Assembly: GCF_035917455.1 (NCBI RefSeq)
Contig: NZ_CP109078.1
Span: 1,364,001 to 1,428,000 of the forward strand
Direction: 5' to 3'
Length of the DNA stretch: 64,000 bases
Origin: Micromonospora sp. NBC_01796
GTDB taxonomy: Bacteria > Actinomycetota > Actinomycetes > Mycobacteriales > Micromonosporaceae
Below the pieces are notes generated by a model that saw only the letters and a program-made list of their open reading frames with translations, made no database searches and was not told where the DNA came from. Positions 1 to 8,209 of this stretch are shown here, piece after piece. How positions within the stretch are numbered: position 1 is the stretch's first letter; the number at the start of each line of letters is the position of its first letter. The translations under genes and the position numbers were made by a program.

Positions 1-551
1 ACGACCTGCACCTCGCCGGCCGGGAAGAGCATCGCCCGGGTCTCCGGCATTCCCTCGCCCGGCCCCGGCCTCGGTACGCCGTTCTCCACCACCACGCAGT
101 TGCCGAAGATCCAGTCCGCGTGTTCGCATCCGCTGGCGAACGCCCACCGGCCGTCGACCTCGTAACCACCGTCGACGACCTGCGCCCGTCCCTGCGGGTT
201 GAAACCACCGGCCACGATCACGTCCGGGCCGTTGGCGTAGACCTTGTCGAACTGTTCCCGGTCGAGCAGGGCGAGCAGGTGCGGGGCCTCGCTGCCGAGC
301 ATCACGGTCCACCCGGTGGCCGGGTCGGCGCGGGCCAGTTCCTCCAGCACCGCGATGCCGGCTAGCGGGTCGAGGTCGTACCCGCCGTGGCTGCGCGGGA
401 CGAACATCCGGAAGCAGCCGGCGGCGACCAGGTCGGCCAGCAGGTCGGCCGGCAGCCGGCGACCCTCCTCGGTCTCGGCGGCCCGACCGCTGATCCCGGG
501 TGCCAGGTCCCGGACCGCCGCGAGGACCTGCCGGCCCGCGTCGTCGCTCAT
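1..551 (-). CDS. Acyl-CoA dehydrogenase-like flavoprotein, N-terminal part (runs off the left edge)
   Basis: The first 183 codons of a gene whose 3' end lies outside the window. The product starts MSDDAGRQVLAAVRDLAP and has the helical N-terminal domain of the acyl-CoA dehydrogenase superfamily. 'LPADLLADLVAAGCFRMFVP', 'LEELARADPATGW' and 'VDGRWAFASGCEHADW' match the pattern of the flavin-dependent monooxygenase branch (HsaA/HpaB-type) as well as true acyl-CoA dehydrogenases. The ATG is preceded by a purine-rich GGGAGGGG. The catalytic base and FAD contacts lie in the missing part, so substrate and reaction (dehydrogenation or hydroxylation) cannot be told. Confidence 0.75.
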   Translation of the reverse strand, partial: MSDDAGRQVLAAVRDLAPGISGRAAETEEGRRLPADLLADLVAAGCFRMFVPRSHGGYDLDPLAGIAVLEELARADPATGWTVMLGSEAPHLLALLDREQFDKVYANGPDVIVAGGFNPQGRAQVVDGGYEVDGRWAFASGCEHADWIFGNCVVVENGVPRPGPGEGMPETRAMLFPAGEVQV

Positions 552-756
552 GTTCGCCCCTCCCGTCCGCCCGTCCGGCGGAACCCCGGCATCGACGGTA
601 GTGAAGATGCGCGGCGCGGGGCACCGGCCGGCGGGGGACCCCCGGTCCCTCACCCGACCGACCGGGACTCCCCCACCGGGCGCGTTCCGGGCCGCTCTGA
701 CAACCGGATCCGGTCGCCGGAGCGTCAGGGGCGCCCGTCCACAAAGGATCGAGTCG

Positions 757-3507
757 TCAGCGGGACGGGGTCGGGAACTCCTCCAGGTACGCCTCCACCC
801 GCTCGGCGGTTGCCGGACGGGCCAGCACGTAACCCTGGCCGTACCGGCACCCGGCCAGCCGGGCCTGTTCGACCTGCTCGGCGGACTCCAGCCCCTCGGC
901 GATGATCTCCATCCCGAGCCGCCGGCCGAGGCTCACCACCACGTCGATGACCGGCTTGCCCTGGCCCTGCCAGCCGCTCGGCTCCGACACCAGGGCCCGG
1001 TTGATCTTCAAGATGTCGACCGGCATCCGGCGCAGGTGGGCCAGGGACGCCGGCCCCAGACCGAAGTCGTCCAGGGCGGTACGCACCCCGAGCGACCGCA
1101 ACCGGCCGAGCTGGCTCACCACCCCCGACACGTCGACCTCGCCGCTCGGCTCCGAGATCTCGATCAGCAGCCGCTCCGGTTCGATCTGGTACAGGGTGAG
1201 CGCCGCCGCGACCCGGCCGACAAAATCCGGCCCGGTCAGCTCGGACGCCGACACGTTGACCGACATCCACAGCCGGCGTCCGCCACGGGACCACTCGGCG
1301 AGCCGGCGGCACGCCTTGTGCAACACCCAGCCGCCCAGCTCGTCCATCAGCCCGAGGGCCTCGGCCACCGGGACCAGTTCGGCCGGCAGGACCGTACCGA
1401 GCACGGGGCTGCGCCAGCGCACCAGCGCCTCGGTGCCGACCGGGCGCCGGTCGTGCAGGTCGAGCACCGGTTGGTAGACCAGGTCGAGCTCACCCCGCGC
1501 GGCGGCGCCGGGCAGTTCCCGTTCCAGGTCCATCCGGCGTACGAGCTGCTCCTCCAGGTAGCTGTCGTACCACTCGATCCGGTTGCGTCCGAGCTGCTGT
1601 GCCCGGCGCCGGGCCAGTTCCGCCCGGCGGAGCACGTCGTCCACGCCGGTGCCGCCGGCCAGGTCGGCCAGACCGATGCTCGCCTGGAGGCTCACGATCG
1701 TCCCCGGCAACTGGTACGGCTCGGTCAGCGCGCCGATCAACCGGATGCCCAGCGCGTACGCCAGCATCGGGCCGTCGACGGTGACCACCGCGAACTCGTC
1801 CCCGCCGAGCCGGGCGACCACGTCGTCACCTCCGGCGCCGGTACGCAGCCGCCGGCCGACCTCGACCAGGACCGCGTCGCCGACCTCCCGCCCTCGGGTC
1901 TCGTTGATCGCCGACATGCCGTGCAGGTCGACCACGAGCAGGGTGCCGGTGTGCCCGGCCAGCGACCGTTGGGTGACGATCGCCCGCATCAGGTCCCGCC
2001 GGTTGGCCAGCCCGGTGAGCTGGTCGGTGAAGGAGAGCTGGTGCACCCGGTGTTCCAGTTGCCGCCGTTCGCCCACGTCCCGGACGTGCACCACCAGGGC
2101 GCCCACCTCCGGCACGCCCCGCTGGTCGCTCACCGTGGACTCGGTGTCCCGCCAGATTCCGTGCCCGTCGCGCAACCGGGCGGTGACCAGTGGGGTCCGC
2201 CCGGTCACCGGTGCCGGGGCGGTCAGCACTCCGGTCAGCATGGTGGTGACCGGGGCGGCGTCGTCGGGGTGCATCAGGTCGGCGAACGCCCGCCCGACCA
2301 CGTCGGCGTCGGCCAGGCCGAACAGCCGGGCGGCGGCCGGTGACTGCCAACGGACCAGCAGGTCGGCGCCGACCACCAGGGTCAGGTCGTTGGCACCGGC
2401 GACCAGCGCCCGGAAGTGCGCCTCCTGGCTGACCAGCCGTCGGGCGTAGCTGCGGATGTCGAGCACCGCGAAGACCTCGCGGACCACCAGGGTCGGGATC
2501 ACCGCGAGCCCCAGCACGATCGAGGTGTGGTCGAACTCCCCGACCGTGACCAGGTGGTAGATCGCGGCCAGGGTGGCGACCACGGCGGGCACGGTGAGCA
2601 ACGGGTACGCGGACAGGTGCGTCTCGGGTTCGCCCGGTGCCGGCGGTTTGGCGCCCGGGTTGGCGTACCGGGTGCCGGTGGCGGTCAGCATCGGCCCGAT
2701 CACCAGCGGGACCGCCGCGGCCAGCGGCGCCCAGCCGGGCACGTCGTAGTGCAGCAGTACGCCGAGCGTGCCGAGCCCGAACACCGAGGCCCCGGCACCC
2801 GCGCCGCAGAGCCCGGCCACCCGCCGGTAGCCGGAGGAGCGCAGGGCGGTGACCGCGATGATCGACAACCCGCCCACGACGAGCAGCGCCACGGCCAGGG
2901 CGACCGGTGGTATCCCACCGGCCGGCGGCATCAGCCACCCGGCGAAGGCGAGGCTGATGCCGAGACTCAGCCCGTCGAACCCCCGGCGCAGCCGCATCGA
3001 CGTGGTGCTCGCCGCGCCGGGCAGGAGCAGGGCGCCGAGCAGGTACAGCGGCAGGGCGACGAGCAGCCCGGTGAGGATCACGCCGGGGTGGGCCGCGGCC
3101 GGCAGCAGGGGCAGGGCGAGTGCGGTGAGCCCGGTTGCCACCACACCGACACCGAGGAAGCCGACGCCCCGACAGGGGCCGGAGCTGCGCCGGGCGGAGT
3201 GGATGGCCAGCGCGAGCCGGATCAGCCGGGCGGCGGCCAGGGCGGAGACCACGCCGACGGCGGCGGCCAGGGCGAGGTACGCGGACAGGAGACCGGTGGA
3301 ACCGGCAAGCAGGAAACTCACTGCCGCCGATCCGGCGACGAGTTCCGGAAGCCGGATGGTGCGCCGGCGTTTTCCGGCGCGCGGGGGAGGCGCCACGGAC
3401 ACGGCGAAGTCGCCTTCTGCAGGGGGCACGGGGACGGTGTGGTGCGCGGGCGGTTCGGTGCGGGGCAGGTACGCCACGGGCGGTTTCGGCGGAGGGTTGC
3501 GGCGCAC
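757..3507 (-). CDS. Membrane PAS-GGDEF-EAL cyclic-di-GMP enzyme
   Basis: A 916-residue membrane protein expected to make and/or break down the second messenger c-di-GMP. About residues 55-345 hold many hydrophobic segments, followed by a PAS domain (about 363-480), a GGDEF domain (from SFTDQLTGLANRR; active-site GGDEF intact) and a C-terminal EAL domain. EAL-domain residues are kept: EALVRW, the Asn in VNVSASEL, the Glu in LIEISE, DDFG, the Lys in ILKIN and AEGLES. The inhibitory I-site Arg expected four residues before the conserved Asp upstream of GGDEF is Gly (GGDDVVARLGGDEF), so product inhibition may be lost. The GTG start has no clear ribosome site, so the N-terminus is uncertain. It is divergent from the PH-domain gene at 3699. 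Confidence 0.93.
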   Translation of the reverse strand: MRRNPPPKPPVAYLPRTEPPAHHTVPVPPAEGDFAVSVAPPPRAGKRRRTIRLPELVAGSAAVSFLLAGSTGLLSAYLALAAAVGVVSALAAARLIRLALAIHSARRSSGPCRGVGFLGVGVVATGLTALALPLLPAAAHPGVILTGLLVALPLYLLGALLLPGAASTTSMRLRRGFDGLSLGISLAFAGWLMPPAGGIPPVALAVALLVVGGLSIIAVTALRSSGYRRVAGLCGAGAGASVFGLGTLGVLLHYDVPGWAPLAAAVPLVIGPMLTATGTRYANPGAKPPAPGEPETHLSAYPLLTVPAVVATLAAIYHLVTVGEFDHTSIVLGLAVIPTLVVREVFAVLDIRSYARRLVSQEAHFRALVAGANDLTLVVGADLLVRWQSPAAARLFGLADADVVGRAFADLMHPDDAAPVTTMLTGVLTAPAPVTGRTPLVTARLRDGHGIWRDTESTVSDQRGVPEVGALVVHVRDVGERRQLEHRVHQLSFTDQLTGLANRRDLMRAIVTQRSLAGHTGTLLVVDLHGMSAINETRGREVGDAVLVEVGRRLRTGAGGDDVVARLGGDEFAVVTVDGPMLAYALGIRLIGALTEPYQLPGTIVSLQASIGLADLAGGTGVDDVLRRAELARRRAQQLGRNRIEWYDSYLEEQLVRRMDLERELPGAAARGELDLVYQPVLDLHDRRPVGTEALVRWRSPVLGTVLPAELVPVAEALGLMDELGGWVLHKACRRLAEWSRGGRRLWMSVNVSASELTGPDFVGRVAAALTLYQIEPERLLIEISEPSGEVDVSGVVSQLGRLRSLGVRTALDDFGLGPASLAHLRRMPVDILKINRALVSEPSGWQGQGKPVIDVVVSLGRRLGMEIIAEGLESAEQVEQARLAGCRYGQGYVLARPATAERVEAYLEEFPTPSR

Positions 3508-3698
3508 CTATCAACCGTCAACGAGGGATCCGGGGCGCGGTTACGCCCCGGTACGAAATATCCCGGTGACGCCGCTCACTTTTGGTAATCCCACGGCTAC
3601 CCGTTTGGTCGCTTCGGTGCTTCCGGTCGGGTCAGATCGGCCCGGACGGGTCGACTCCCACCGGTGGCGGGGTCCGGACCGGGTGCGAAACTAGGGAG

Positions 3699-4097
3699 GT
3701 GACCAGCACCGATACCGTCCACTTCCGGTACAGCCAGGCGATCTGGGTGGCCGCCGTGATCGCGTTCATCAGCGCCCTGCCGCTGGCCAGCGCCGGTTGG
3801 TACTTCACCCCGGTACTGCTCATCCCGCTGCTGATCGGCATCTGGGCCTGGCGCGCCGGCACCGACGCGGACCGGGCCGGGATGAAGGTCCGGGCCCTGT
3901 TCGGGCAGCGGCTGATCCCCTGGCACGAGGTGGTCCAACTGGGCGTCGACGATCGGCGCCGGGTGATCGCGTTCCTCACCGGCGGTCAGGTCGTGTCGCT
4001 GCCCGCGGTGCCGGCCGACGGTCTGCACCGGCTGGTCGCCGCGAGCGGTCAGCACCTCCTGGGTACGGACGACCAGGCGCCCTCGACGGCTCAGTAG
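3699..4097 (+). CDS. PH-domain (bPH_6-like) small membrane protein
   Basis: A 132-residue protein. Two hydrophobic segments (about residues 12-28 and 32-46) are followed by a short soluble domain with 'GMKVRALFGQRLIPWHEVVQ' and 'GGQVVSLPAVPADGLHRLVA', a layout typical of small actinobacterial PH-domain proteins of unknown role. The GTG at 3699 follows AGGGAG directly. The frame is open further upstream to about 3582, but that part is Arg/Gly-rich and lacks family-like sequence. The 3' end overlaps the convergent dehydrogenase gene by 7 bp. Confidence 0.75.
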   Translation: MTSTDTVHFRYSQAIWVAAVIAFISALPLASAGWYFTPVLLIPLLIGIWAWRAGTDADRAGMKVRALFGQRLIPWHEVVQLGVDDRRRVIAFLTGGQVVSLPAVPADGLHRLVAASGQHLLGTDDQAPSTAQ

Positions 4098-5017
4098 CCG
4101 TCGACCACCTCGTTCAGCAGCGGCTCCCCGGCCACGAGGCGGCGCAACTGGTCACCGGCGAGCCGGTAACCGCGCGGCAGCAGGCCGCGTACGGTGCCGC
4201 CGACGTGCGGGGTGAGCAGGACGTTCGGCAACTCCCAGAGCGGATGATCCGCCGGCAGCGGCTCCGGGTCGGTCACGTCGAGGGCCGCGCTCAGCCGACC
4301 GGTTTTCAACTCCGCCACCAGCGCGTCGGTGTCGGCAACCGGGCCACGGGCCGCGTTCACCAGCAGCGCACCGTCCGGCATCGCGGCCAGGAAACGCGCG
4401 TCGACCAGCCCACGGGTCGCCCCGGTCAGCGGCACCAGCAGCACCACGATGTCCGCCGCCGGCAGCAACGCCGGCAACTCCGCGACCCCGCGTACGCCCT
4501 CGGCGGGGCGGGCGGTCCGGGCGACCAGGGTCAGCTCCACCTCGAACGGCCGCAGGCGGGCGGTCAGGGCCGCCCCGATCGAACCGGCGCCGACGATCAG
4601 CACCCGCTTGCCGGCCAGCTCGTCGGTCGGCGTCGCCTGGGCGTACGACCACTCGTGGCGGGACTGGGCGCGGGCAAAGTACGGGAACATCCGCAGGTGG
4701 GCGAGGATCGCGGTGACCACCCACTCGGCGGTCGGCGAGTCGTGGACACCCCGCGCGTCGCAGAGGACCACCCCGTCGGGGAGCCGGTCGGCCCAGGCAT
4801 CCGCGCCCGCGGTGAGCAACTGGACCACCCGCAGGTCGGGCAGGTCGGCCGCGAGGCGTACGACCTCGGAGCGCGCGAGGAACGGCGGCACCCAGAACTG
4901 CACCCCGGACGGGTCCGACGGCAACCGGTCCGGGTCCGGGGCGATCTCGACGCGTACGCCGTCGGGGAGCTCCCCGAGCATCGACCGGCCGTGCTCGTGC
5001 GGAATCCAAGCCTTCAC
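4091..5017 (-). CDS. D-isomer-specific 2-hydroxyacid dehydrogenase
   Basis: A 308-residue cytoplasmic oxidoreductase of the D-2-hydroxyacid dehydrogenase family, which interconverts 2-keto acids and D-2-hydroxy acids. The Rossmann motif is VGAGSIGAAL near residue 140. The following strand ends in 'LTLVARTAR' without the usual acidic residue, which suggests NADP(H) rather than NAD(H). Family catalytic positions are visible as the Arg in VNAARGP, the Glu in DPEPLP and the His in LTPHVGG. The short length and divergent N-terminus fit the glyoxylate/hydroxypyruvate reductase-like branch; the physiological substrate is not known. It ends by overlapping the convergent PH-domain gene. Confidence 0.88.
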   Translation of the reverse strand: MKAWIPHEHGRSMLGELPDGVRVEIAPDPDRLPSDPSGVQFWVPPFLARSEVVRLAADLPDLRVVQLLTAGADAWADRLPDGVVLCDARGVHDSPTAEWVVTAILAHLRMFPYFARAQSRHEWSYAQATPTDELAGKRVLIVGAGSIGAALTARLRPFEVELTLVARTARPAEGVRGVAELPALLPAADIVVLLVPLTGATRGLVDARFLAAMPDGALLVNAARGPVADTDALVAELKTGRLSAALDVTDPEPLPADHPLWELPNVLLTPHVGGTVRGLLPRGYRLAGDQLRRLVAGEPLLNEVVDGY

Positions 5018-5045
5018 AGCCGCCGACCCTAACCGCCGTACGCGC

Positions 5046-6719
5046 TCACCGCCTCGGCAGGTCCACCCGTGCCACGGGTCGGTAGATGTCGTACCCGGCG
5101 ACGGTCGTGGTGTCCACCGGCACCCCGGTCCCGCCCAGGTACCCGGCCACGGCCGCGCTCAACGCCGTACCGGCCGGCAGCACGTACGCCGGACGTCCCG
5201 CCCGACCGACCGCGTCCCGGTACGGCAGGTAGCGGTCCCAACCGGCCCGGAGGTCGTCCCTGATCACCGCACAGACCAGCCGCTCACGGGTCTGGAAGGT
5301 GATGTTGTTGCAGGTCCAGTACTCGCCGTAGAACCGCGACACGCCGAGCCGGTCCAGTGCCGAGACCAGTTCCCGCCGCTGGTCGGCCACCCGACCCAAC
5401 TCCGGCACCCGGCTCACCAACTGCCCGGTGGCCACCGCCAGGCTCGCCACCAACGCGGCCAACAGACCCCGCGCCGACCAGCGCAGCCATCCGGCCCGGC
5501 GTACCCGCTCGCCGGGCTCCGACCCGGACCGGCGCGACCGGGCCGACCCGGACCGATGCGACCACGGCGGCACGGTTGCCGCCGACCAGAGCGGCCAGAG
5601 CAGGGCCGGGAACGAGATCAGCAGGCAGGACAGGTAACGGGCACTCTCCACCCGCGTGTCGGCTGCGGCGCTGCTGGTCGCGTACGCGATCAGGCTCAGC
5701 GCGGCACCGACCACCAGGACCAGCCGACCGCCCTGGCGGATCCGCTCGACACCGGACCCGGCGCGCAGCGCCCGGACCGCCAGCACCCCGGCCACCACCA
5801 GCAGGATCGGACCGACCACACCCCACCAGAGCTGCCACGGCGCGCATCGGCCCGGTGCGCAGAACCCGGTGCCCATCGGCAGGCCGAAGAGGATCCCGCC
5901 GTGCAGCCGGTCCGGCCACGACGCGCCCGGATCACCGCCGAGGGTGGCGTAGCTGGCCAGTGAACGGTTCTCCGGTGCGGCGGTCAGGTTGTGCGCCACG
6001 ATCGGCACCAGCCCGGCCAGCAGACCACCGCCGAGGGCCAGTCCCGCCCTGCCGCGCAGTTCTCGCCGGCCGACCACGAGCAGGAGCAGACCGGCCGCGC
6101 CGACGTACGGGAGCACCAGCCAGTCGTCCCAGAGGGTGAGCCCGGCGACCAGCCCGAACCCGGCGTACGCGAACAGCCGGCGCCGGCCCGTCCAACCGGC
6201 GAGGCCGAGGTTCACCGCGACCAGCACCAGGAGGACACCGGCGGGGTTCATCTCCGGGTAGCCCCCGGCGCTCACCAGTTGGTTCTTCAGCACCCGGTCG
6301 GAGCCGAGCGCCAGCAGCCCCACCGTGACGGTGGCCAACCACGGGGTGTAGAGCCGGCGGGTGAGTTGCCAGACCAGGGCCAGGAAGGCGGCGTAGAGGA
6401 GCAGGTTCGGCAGGCGCAGGGCGAGGGTGGACGGACCGAAAAGGGCGAACAGCGGCGCCGCGAGGTACGACTCCAGCGCACCCATGTAGTGCTGGCCGTA
6501 GAAGAACAGCGGGAACTCCCGGCCCTGTGCGACGTGCATCGCGACGAGCCCGCTCGTCGCCTCGTCACTGTTGGCCGGCGGCACCTCGTTCACCAACAGG
6601 ACCAGCCGGTACGCGACCCCGAGCAGGCCGAACGCGACCGCCACCGGCAACGCGAGGCGCCGGGACCGGTCGTACGCCGCCTCGGATTCCGCCGGCTGCG
6701 CCACCGTTCCGACCACCAC
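5046..6719 (-). CDS. Polytopic GT-C (GT39-like) glycosyltransferase-type membrane protein
   Basis: A 557-residue integral membrane protein with about ten hydrophobic segments. After the first segment comes an acidic loop, 'PPANSDEATSGLVAMHVAQG', with a downstream 'FYGQHYMGALESYLAAPLF'. This is the arrangement of GT-C transferases (ArnT/PMT/GT39 type), which move sugars from polyprenyl-phosphate donors on the outer face of the membrane. The C-terminus is a soluble extracytoplasmic domain. The substrate is unknown. It starts GTG GTG; the first is used here. It is divergent from the sugar dehydrogenase at 6866 across 146 bp. Confidence 0.7.
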   Translation of the reverse strand: MVVGTVAQPAESEAAYDRSRRLALPVAVAFGLLGVAYRLVLLVNEVPPANSDEATSGLVAMHVAQGREFPLFFYGQHYMGALESYLAAPLFALFGPSTLALRLPNLLLYAAFLALVWQLTRRLYTPWLATVTVGLLALGSDRVLKNQLVSAGGYPEMNPAGVLLVLVAVNLGLAGWTGRRRLFAYAGFGLVAGLTLWDDWLVLPYVGAAGLLLLVVGRRELRGRAGLALGGGLLAGLVPIVAHNLTAAPENRSLASYATLGGDPGASWPDRLHGGILFGLPMGTGFCAPGRCAPWQLWWGVVGPILLVVAGVLAVRALRAGSGVERIRQGGRLVLVVGAALSLIAYATSSAAADTRVESARYLSCLLISFPALLWPLWSAATVPPWSHRSGSARSRRSGSEPGERVRRAGWLRWSARGLLAALVASLAVATGQLVSRVPELGRVADQRRELVSALDRLGVSRFYGEYWTCNNITFQTRERLVCAVIRDDLRAGWDRYLPYRDAVGRAGRPAYVLPAGTALSAAVAGYLGGTGVPVDTTTVAGYDIYRPVARVDLPRR

Positions 6720-6865
6720 GGCCGGAGTCTTACACGTTTGCCGTGGTTTACCCGTTTGACGCCCCGGTCACCGGCGGGTCGCCCGACCAGCGATTCGTCG
6801 AAGGAGTGTGCCGATTGATCGAGCACGGCACGGGGTGCCCGTCCGCTCCGGCTAGGCTGGGCCGG

Positions 6866-8053
6866 GTGAACGTTCGCCCCCCGTACCCCCGCCGCACCCG
6901 GACCCGGGCGGCGGTCGCGTTCTGCGCGGCGGCCGTCCTCGCGACCAGCGGATGCGCCTTCGGCGACCCGGAGCCGGACCCCGCCGGCGAACCACCCACC
7001 TTCCCCACCCCGTCGGTCACCGCGACCGCCCGGCCCGGCGGCGTCGACCAGCAGGTCGCGGCGACGGTCCTGGCCACCGGCCTGCGGGTGCCGTGGGGCA
7101 TCGCCTTCCTGCCCGACGGCGGCGCCCTGGTCACCGAGCGGGACACCGCCAAGATCCTCAAGGTCGGGCCGGAGTCCGACACCGACGGGCTCAAGGTCAC
7201 CACCGTGCAGACCCTGCCCGAGGTGGACGCGGCCGGCGAGGGCGGGCTGATGGGGATCGCCGTCTCACCGGCCTACGACCAGGACAAGAGCGTCTTCGTC
7301 TACTACTCGACCGGCGAGGACAACCGGGTCGCCAGGTTAGTCCTCGGCGAGAAGCCGGCCCCGATCGTCACCGGCATCCCGCTCTCCGGCATCCACAACG
7401 GCGGGCGGCTCGCGTTCGGCCCGGACGGCTACCTCTACGCCACCACCGGCGACGCCTCCCAGCGCGGCCTGTCCCAGGACCCGAAGAGCCTCGGCGGCAA
7501 GATCCTGCGGATGACGCCGGACGGCAAACCCGCCCCCGGCAACCCGTTCCCCAACTCGCTGGTCTGGTCCCTGGGCCACCGCAACGTCCAGGGCATCGCC
7601 TGGGACGCGAACAAGCGGCTCTACGCCAGCGAGTTCGGCCAGAACACCTGGGACGAGATCAACCTCATCGAGCCCGGCAAGAACTACGGCTGGCCCGAGG
7701 TCGAGGGAGAGGGCGGGGCCGAAACCGACCCGAAGTTCAGCAAGCCGCTGGCGGTCTGGAAGACCGCCGACGCCTCCTGCTCCGGGGTCGCCGTGGTGGA
7801 GAACCTGCTCGCCGCCGCCTGCCTGCGCGGCGAACGGATCTGGTTGCTCGAACTGACCGCCGCCGGTGGTGTGCTCGGGCAGCCCCGATCCATCCTCACC
7901 GGCGAGTACGGCCGCCTGCGTACCGCCGTCCTGGCACCCGACGGCTCACTCTGGATCTCCACCTCCAACCACGACGGCCGAGGCGAACCCGCCGCGACCG
8001 ACGACCGGATCATCCGGCTCGTCTTCTCCGGCGGCGGCGCCGGCCGGAGCTGA
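6866..8053 (+). CDS. Lipoprotein PQQ-type sugar dehydrogenase
   Basis: A 395-residue exported protein. The GTG at 6866 gives a basic N-terminus, a hydrophobic stretch and a lipobox LATSGC (Cys about residue 30), so it should be anchored to the outer face of the membrane. The rest is the six-bladed soluble glucose dehydrogenase fold: 'GLRVPWGIAFLPDGGALVTE', 'GEGGLMGIAVSPAY', 'IHNGGRLAFGPDGYLYATTG', 'SLGHRNVQGIAWD' and 'NYGWPE' match the family blade motifs. The family oxidises sugars with PQQ or is of unknown activity in actinomycetes. A longer open frame upstream lacks signal-peptide logic. A second, non-lipidated relative lies at 56358-57782. Confidence 0.9.
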   Translation: MNVRPPYPRRTRTRAAVAFCAAAVLATSGCAFGDPEPDPAGEPPTFPTPSVTATARPGGVDQQVAATVLATGLRVPWGIAFLPDGGALVTERDTAKILKVGPESDTDGLKVTTVQTLPEVDAAGEGGLMGIAVSPAYDQDKSVFVYYSTGEDNRVARLVLGEKPAPIVTGIPLSGIHNGGRLAFGPDGYLYATTGDASQRGLSQDPKSLGGKILRMTPDGKPAPGNPFPNSLVWSLGHRNVQGIAWDANKRLYASEFGQNTWDEINLIEPGKNYGWPEVEGEGGAETDPKFSKPLAVWKTADASCSGVAVVENLLAAACLRGERIWLLELTAAGGVLGQPRSILTGEYGRLRTAVLAPDGSLWISTSNHDGRGEPAATDDRIIRLVFSGGGAGRS

Positions 8054-8062
8054 CCGACCGAC

Positions 8063-8098
8063 ACCGCCGGAGCCGGCCGGAGCCGACCGACCGGCGGT
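8063..8098 (+). terminator. Hairpin after the sugar dehydrogenase
   Basis: Perfect 8-bp inverted repeat ACCGCCGG/CCGGCGGT starting 10 bp after the stop codon, without a T-run, as is usual for actinomycete terminators. Function is inferred from position. Confidence 0.45.
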
Positions 8099-8209
8099 GA
8101 CGGAACCGCACACACCGCACGACCGAGACGGACGGGCACCACACGATGTATTCCAACCGGCCTGACCGGGTTTCCGGAGAACCCGTACCGGGCAGGGAAT
8201 GATTTGCAC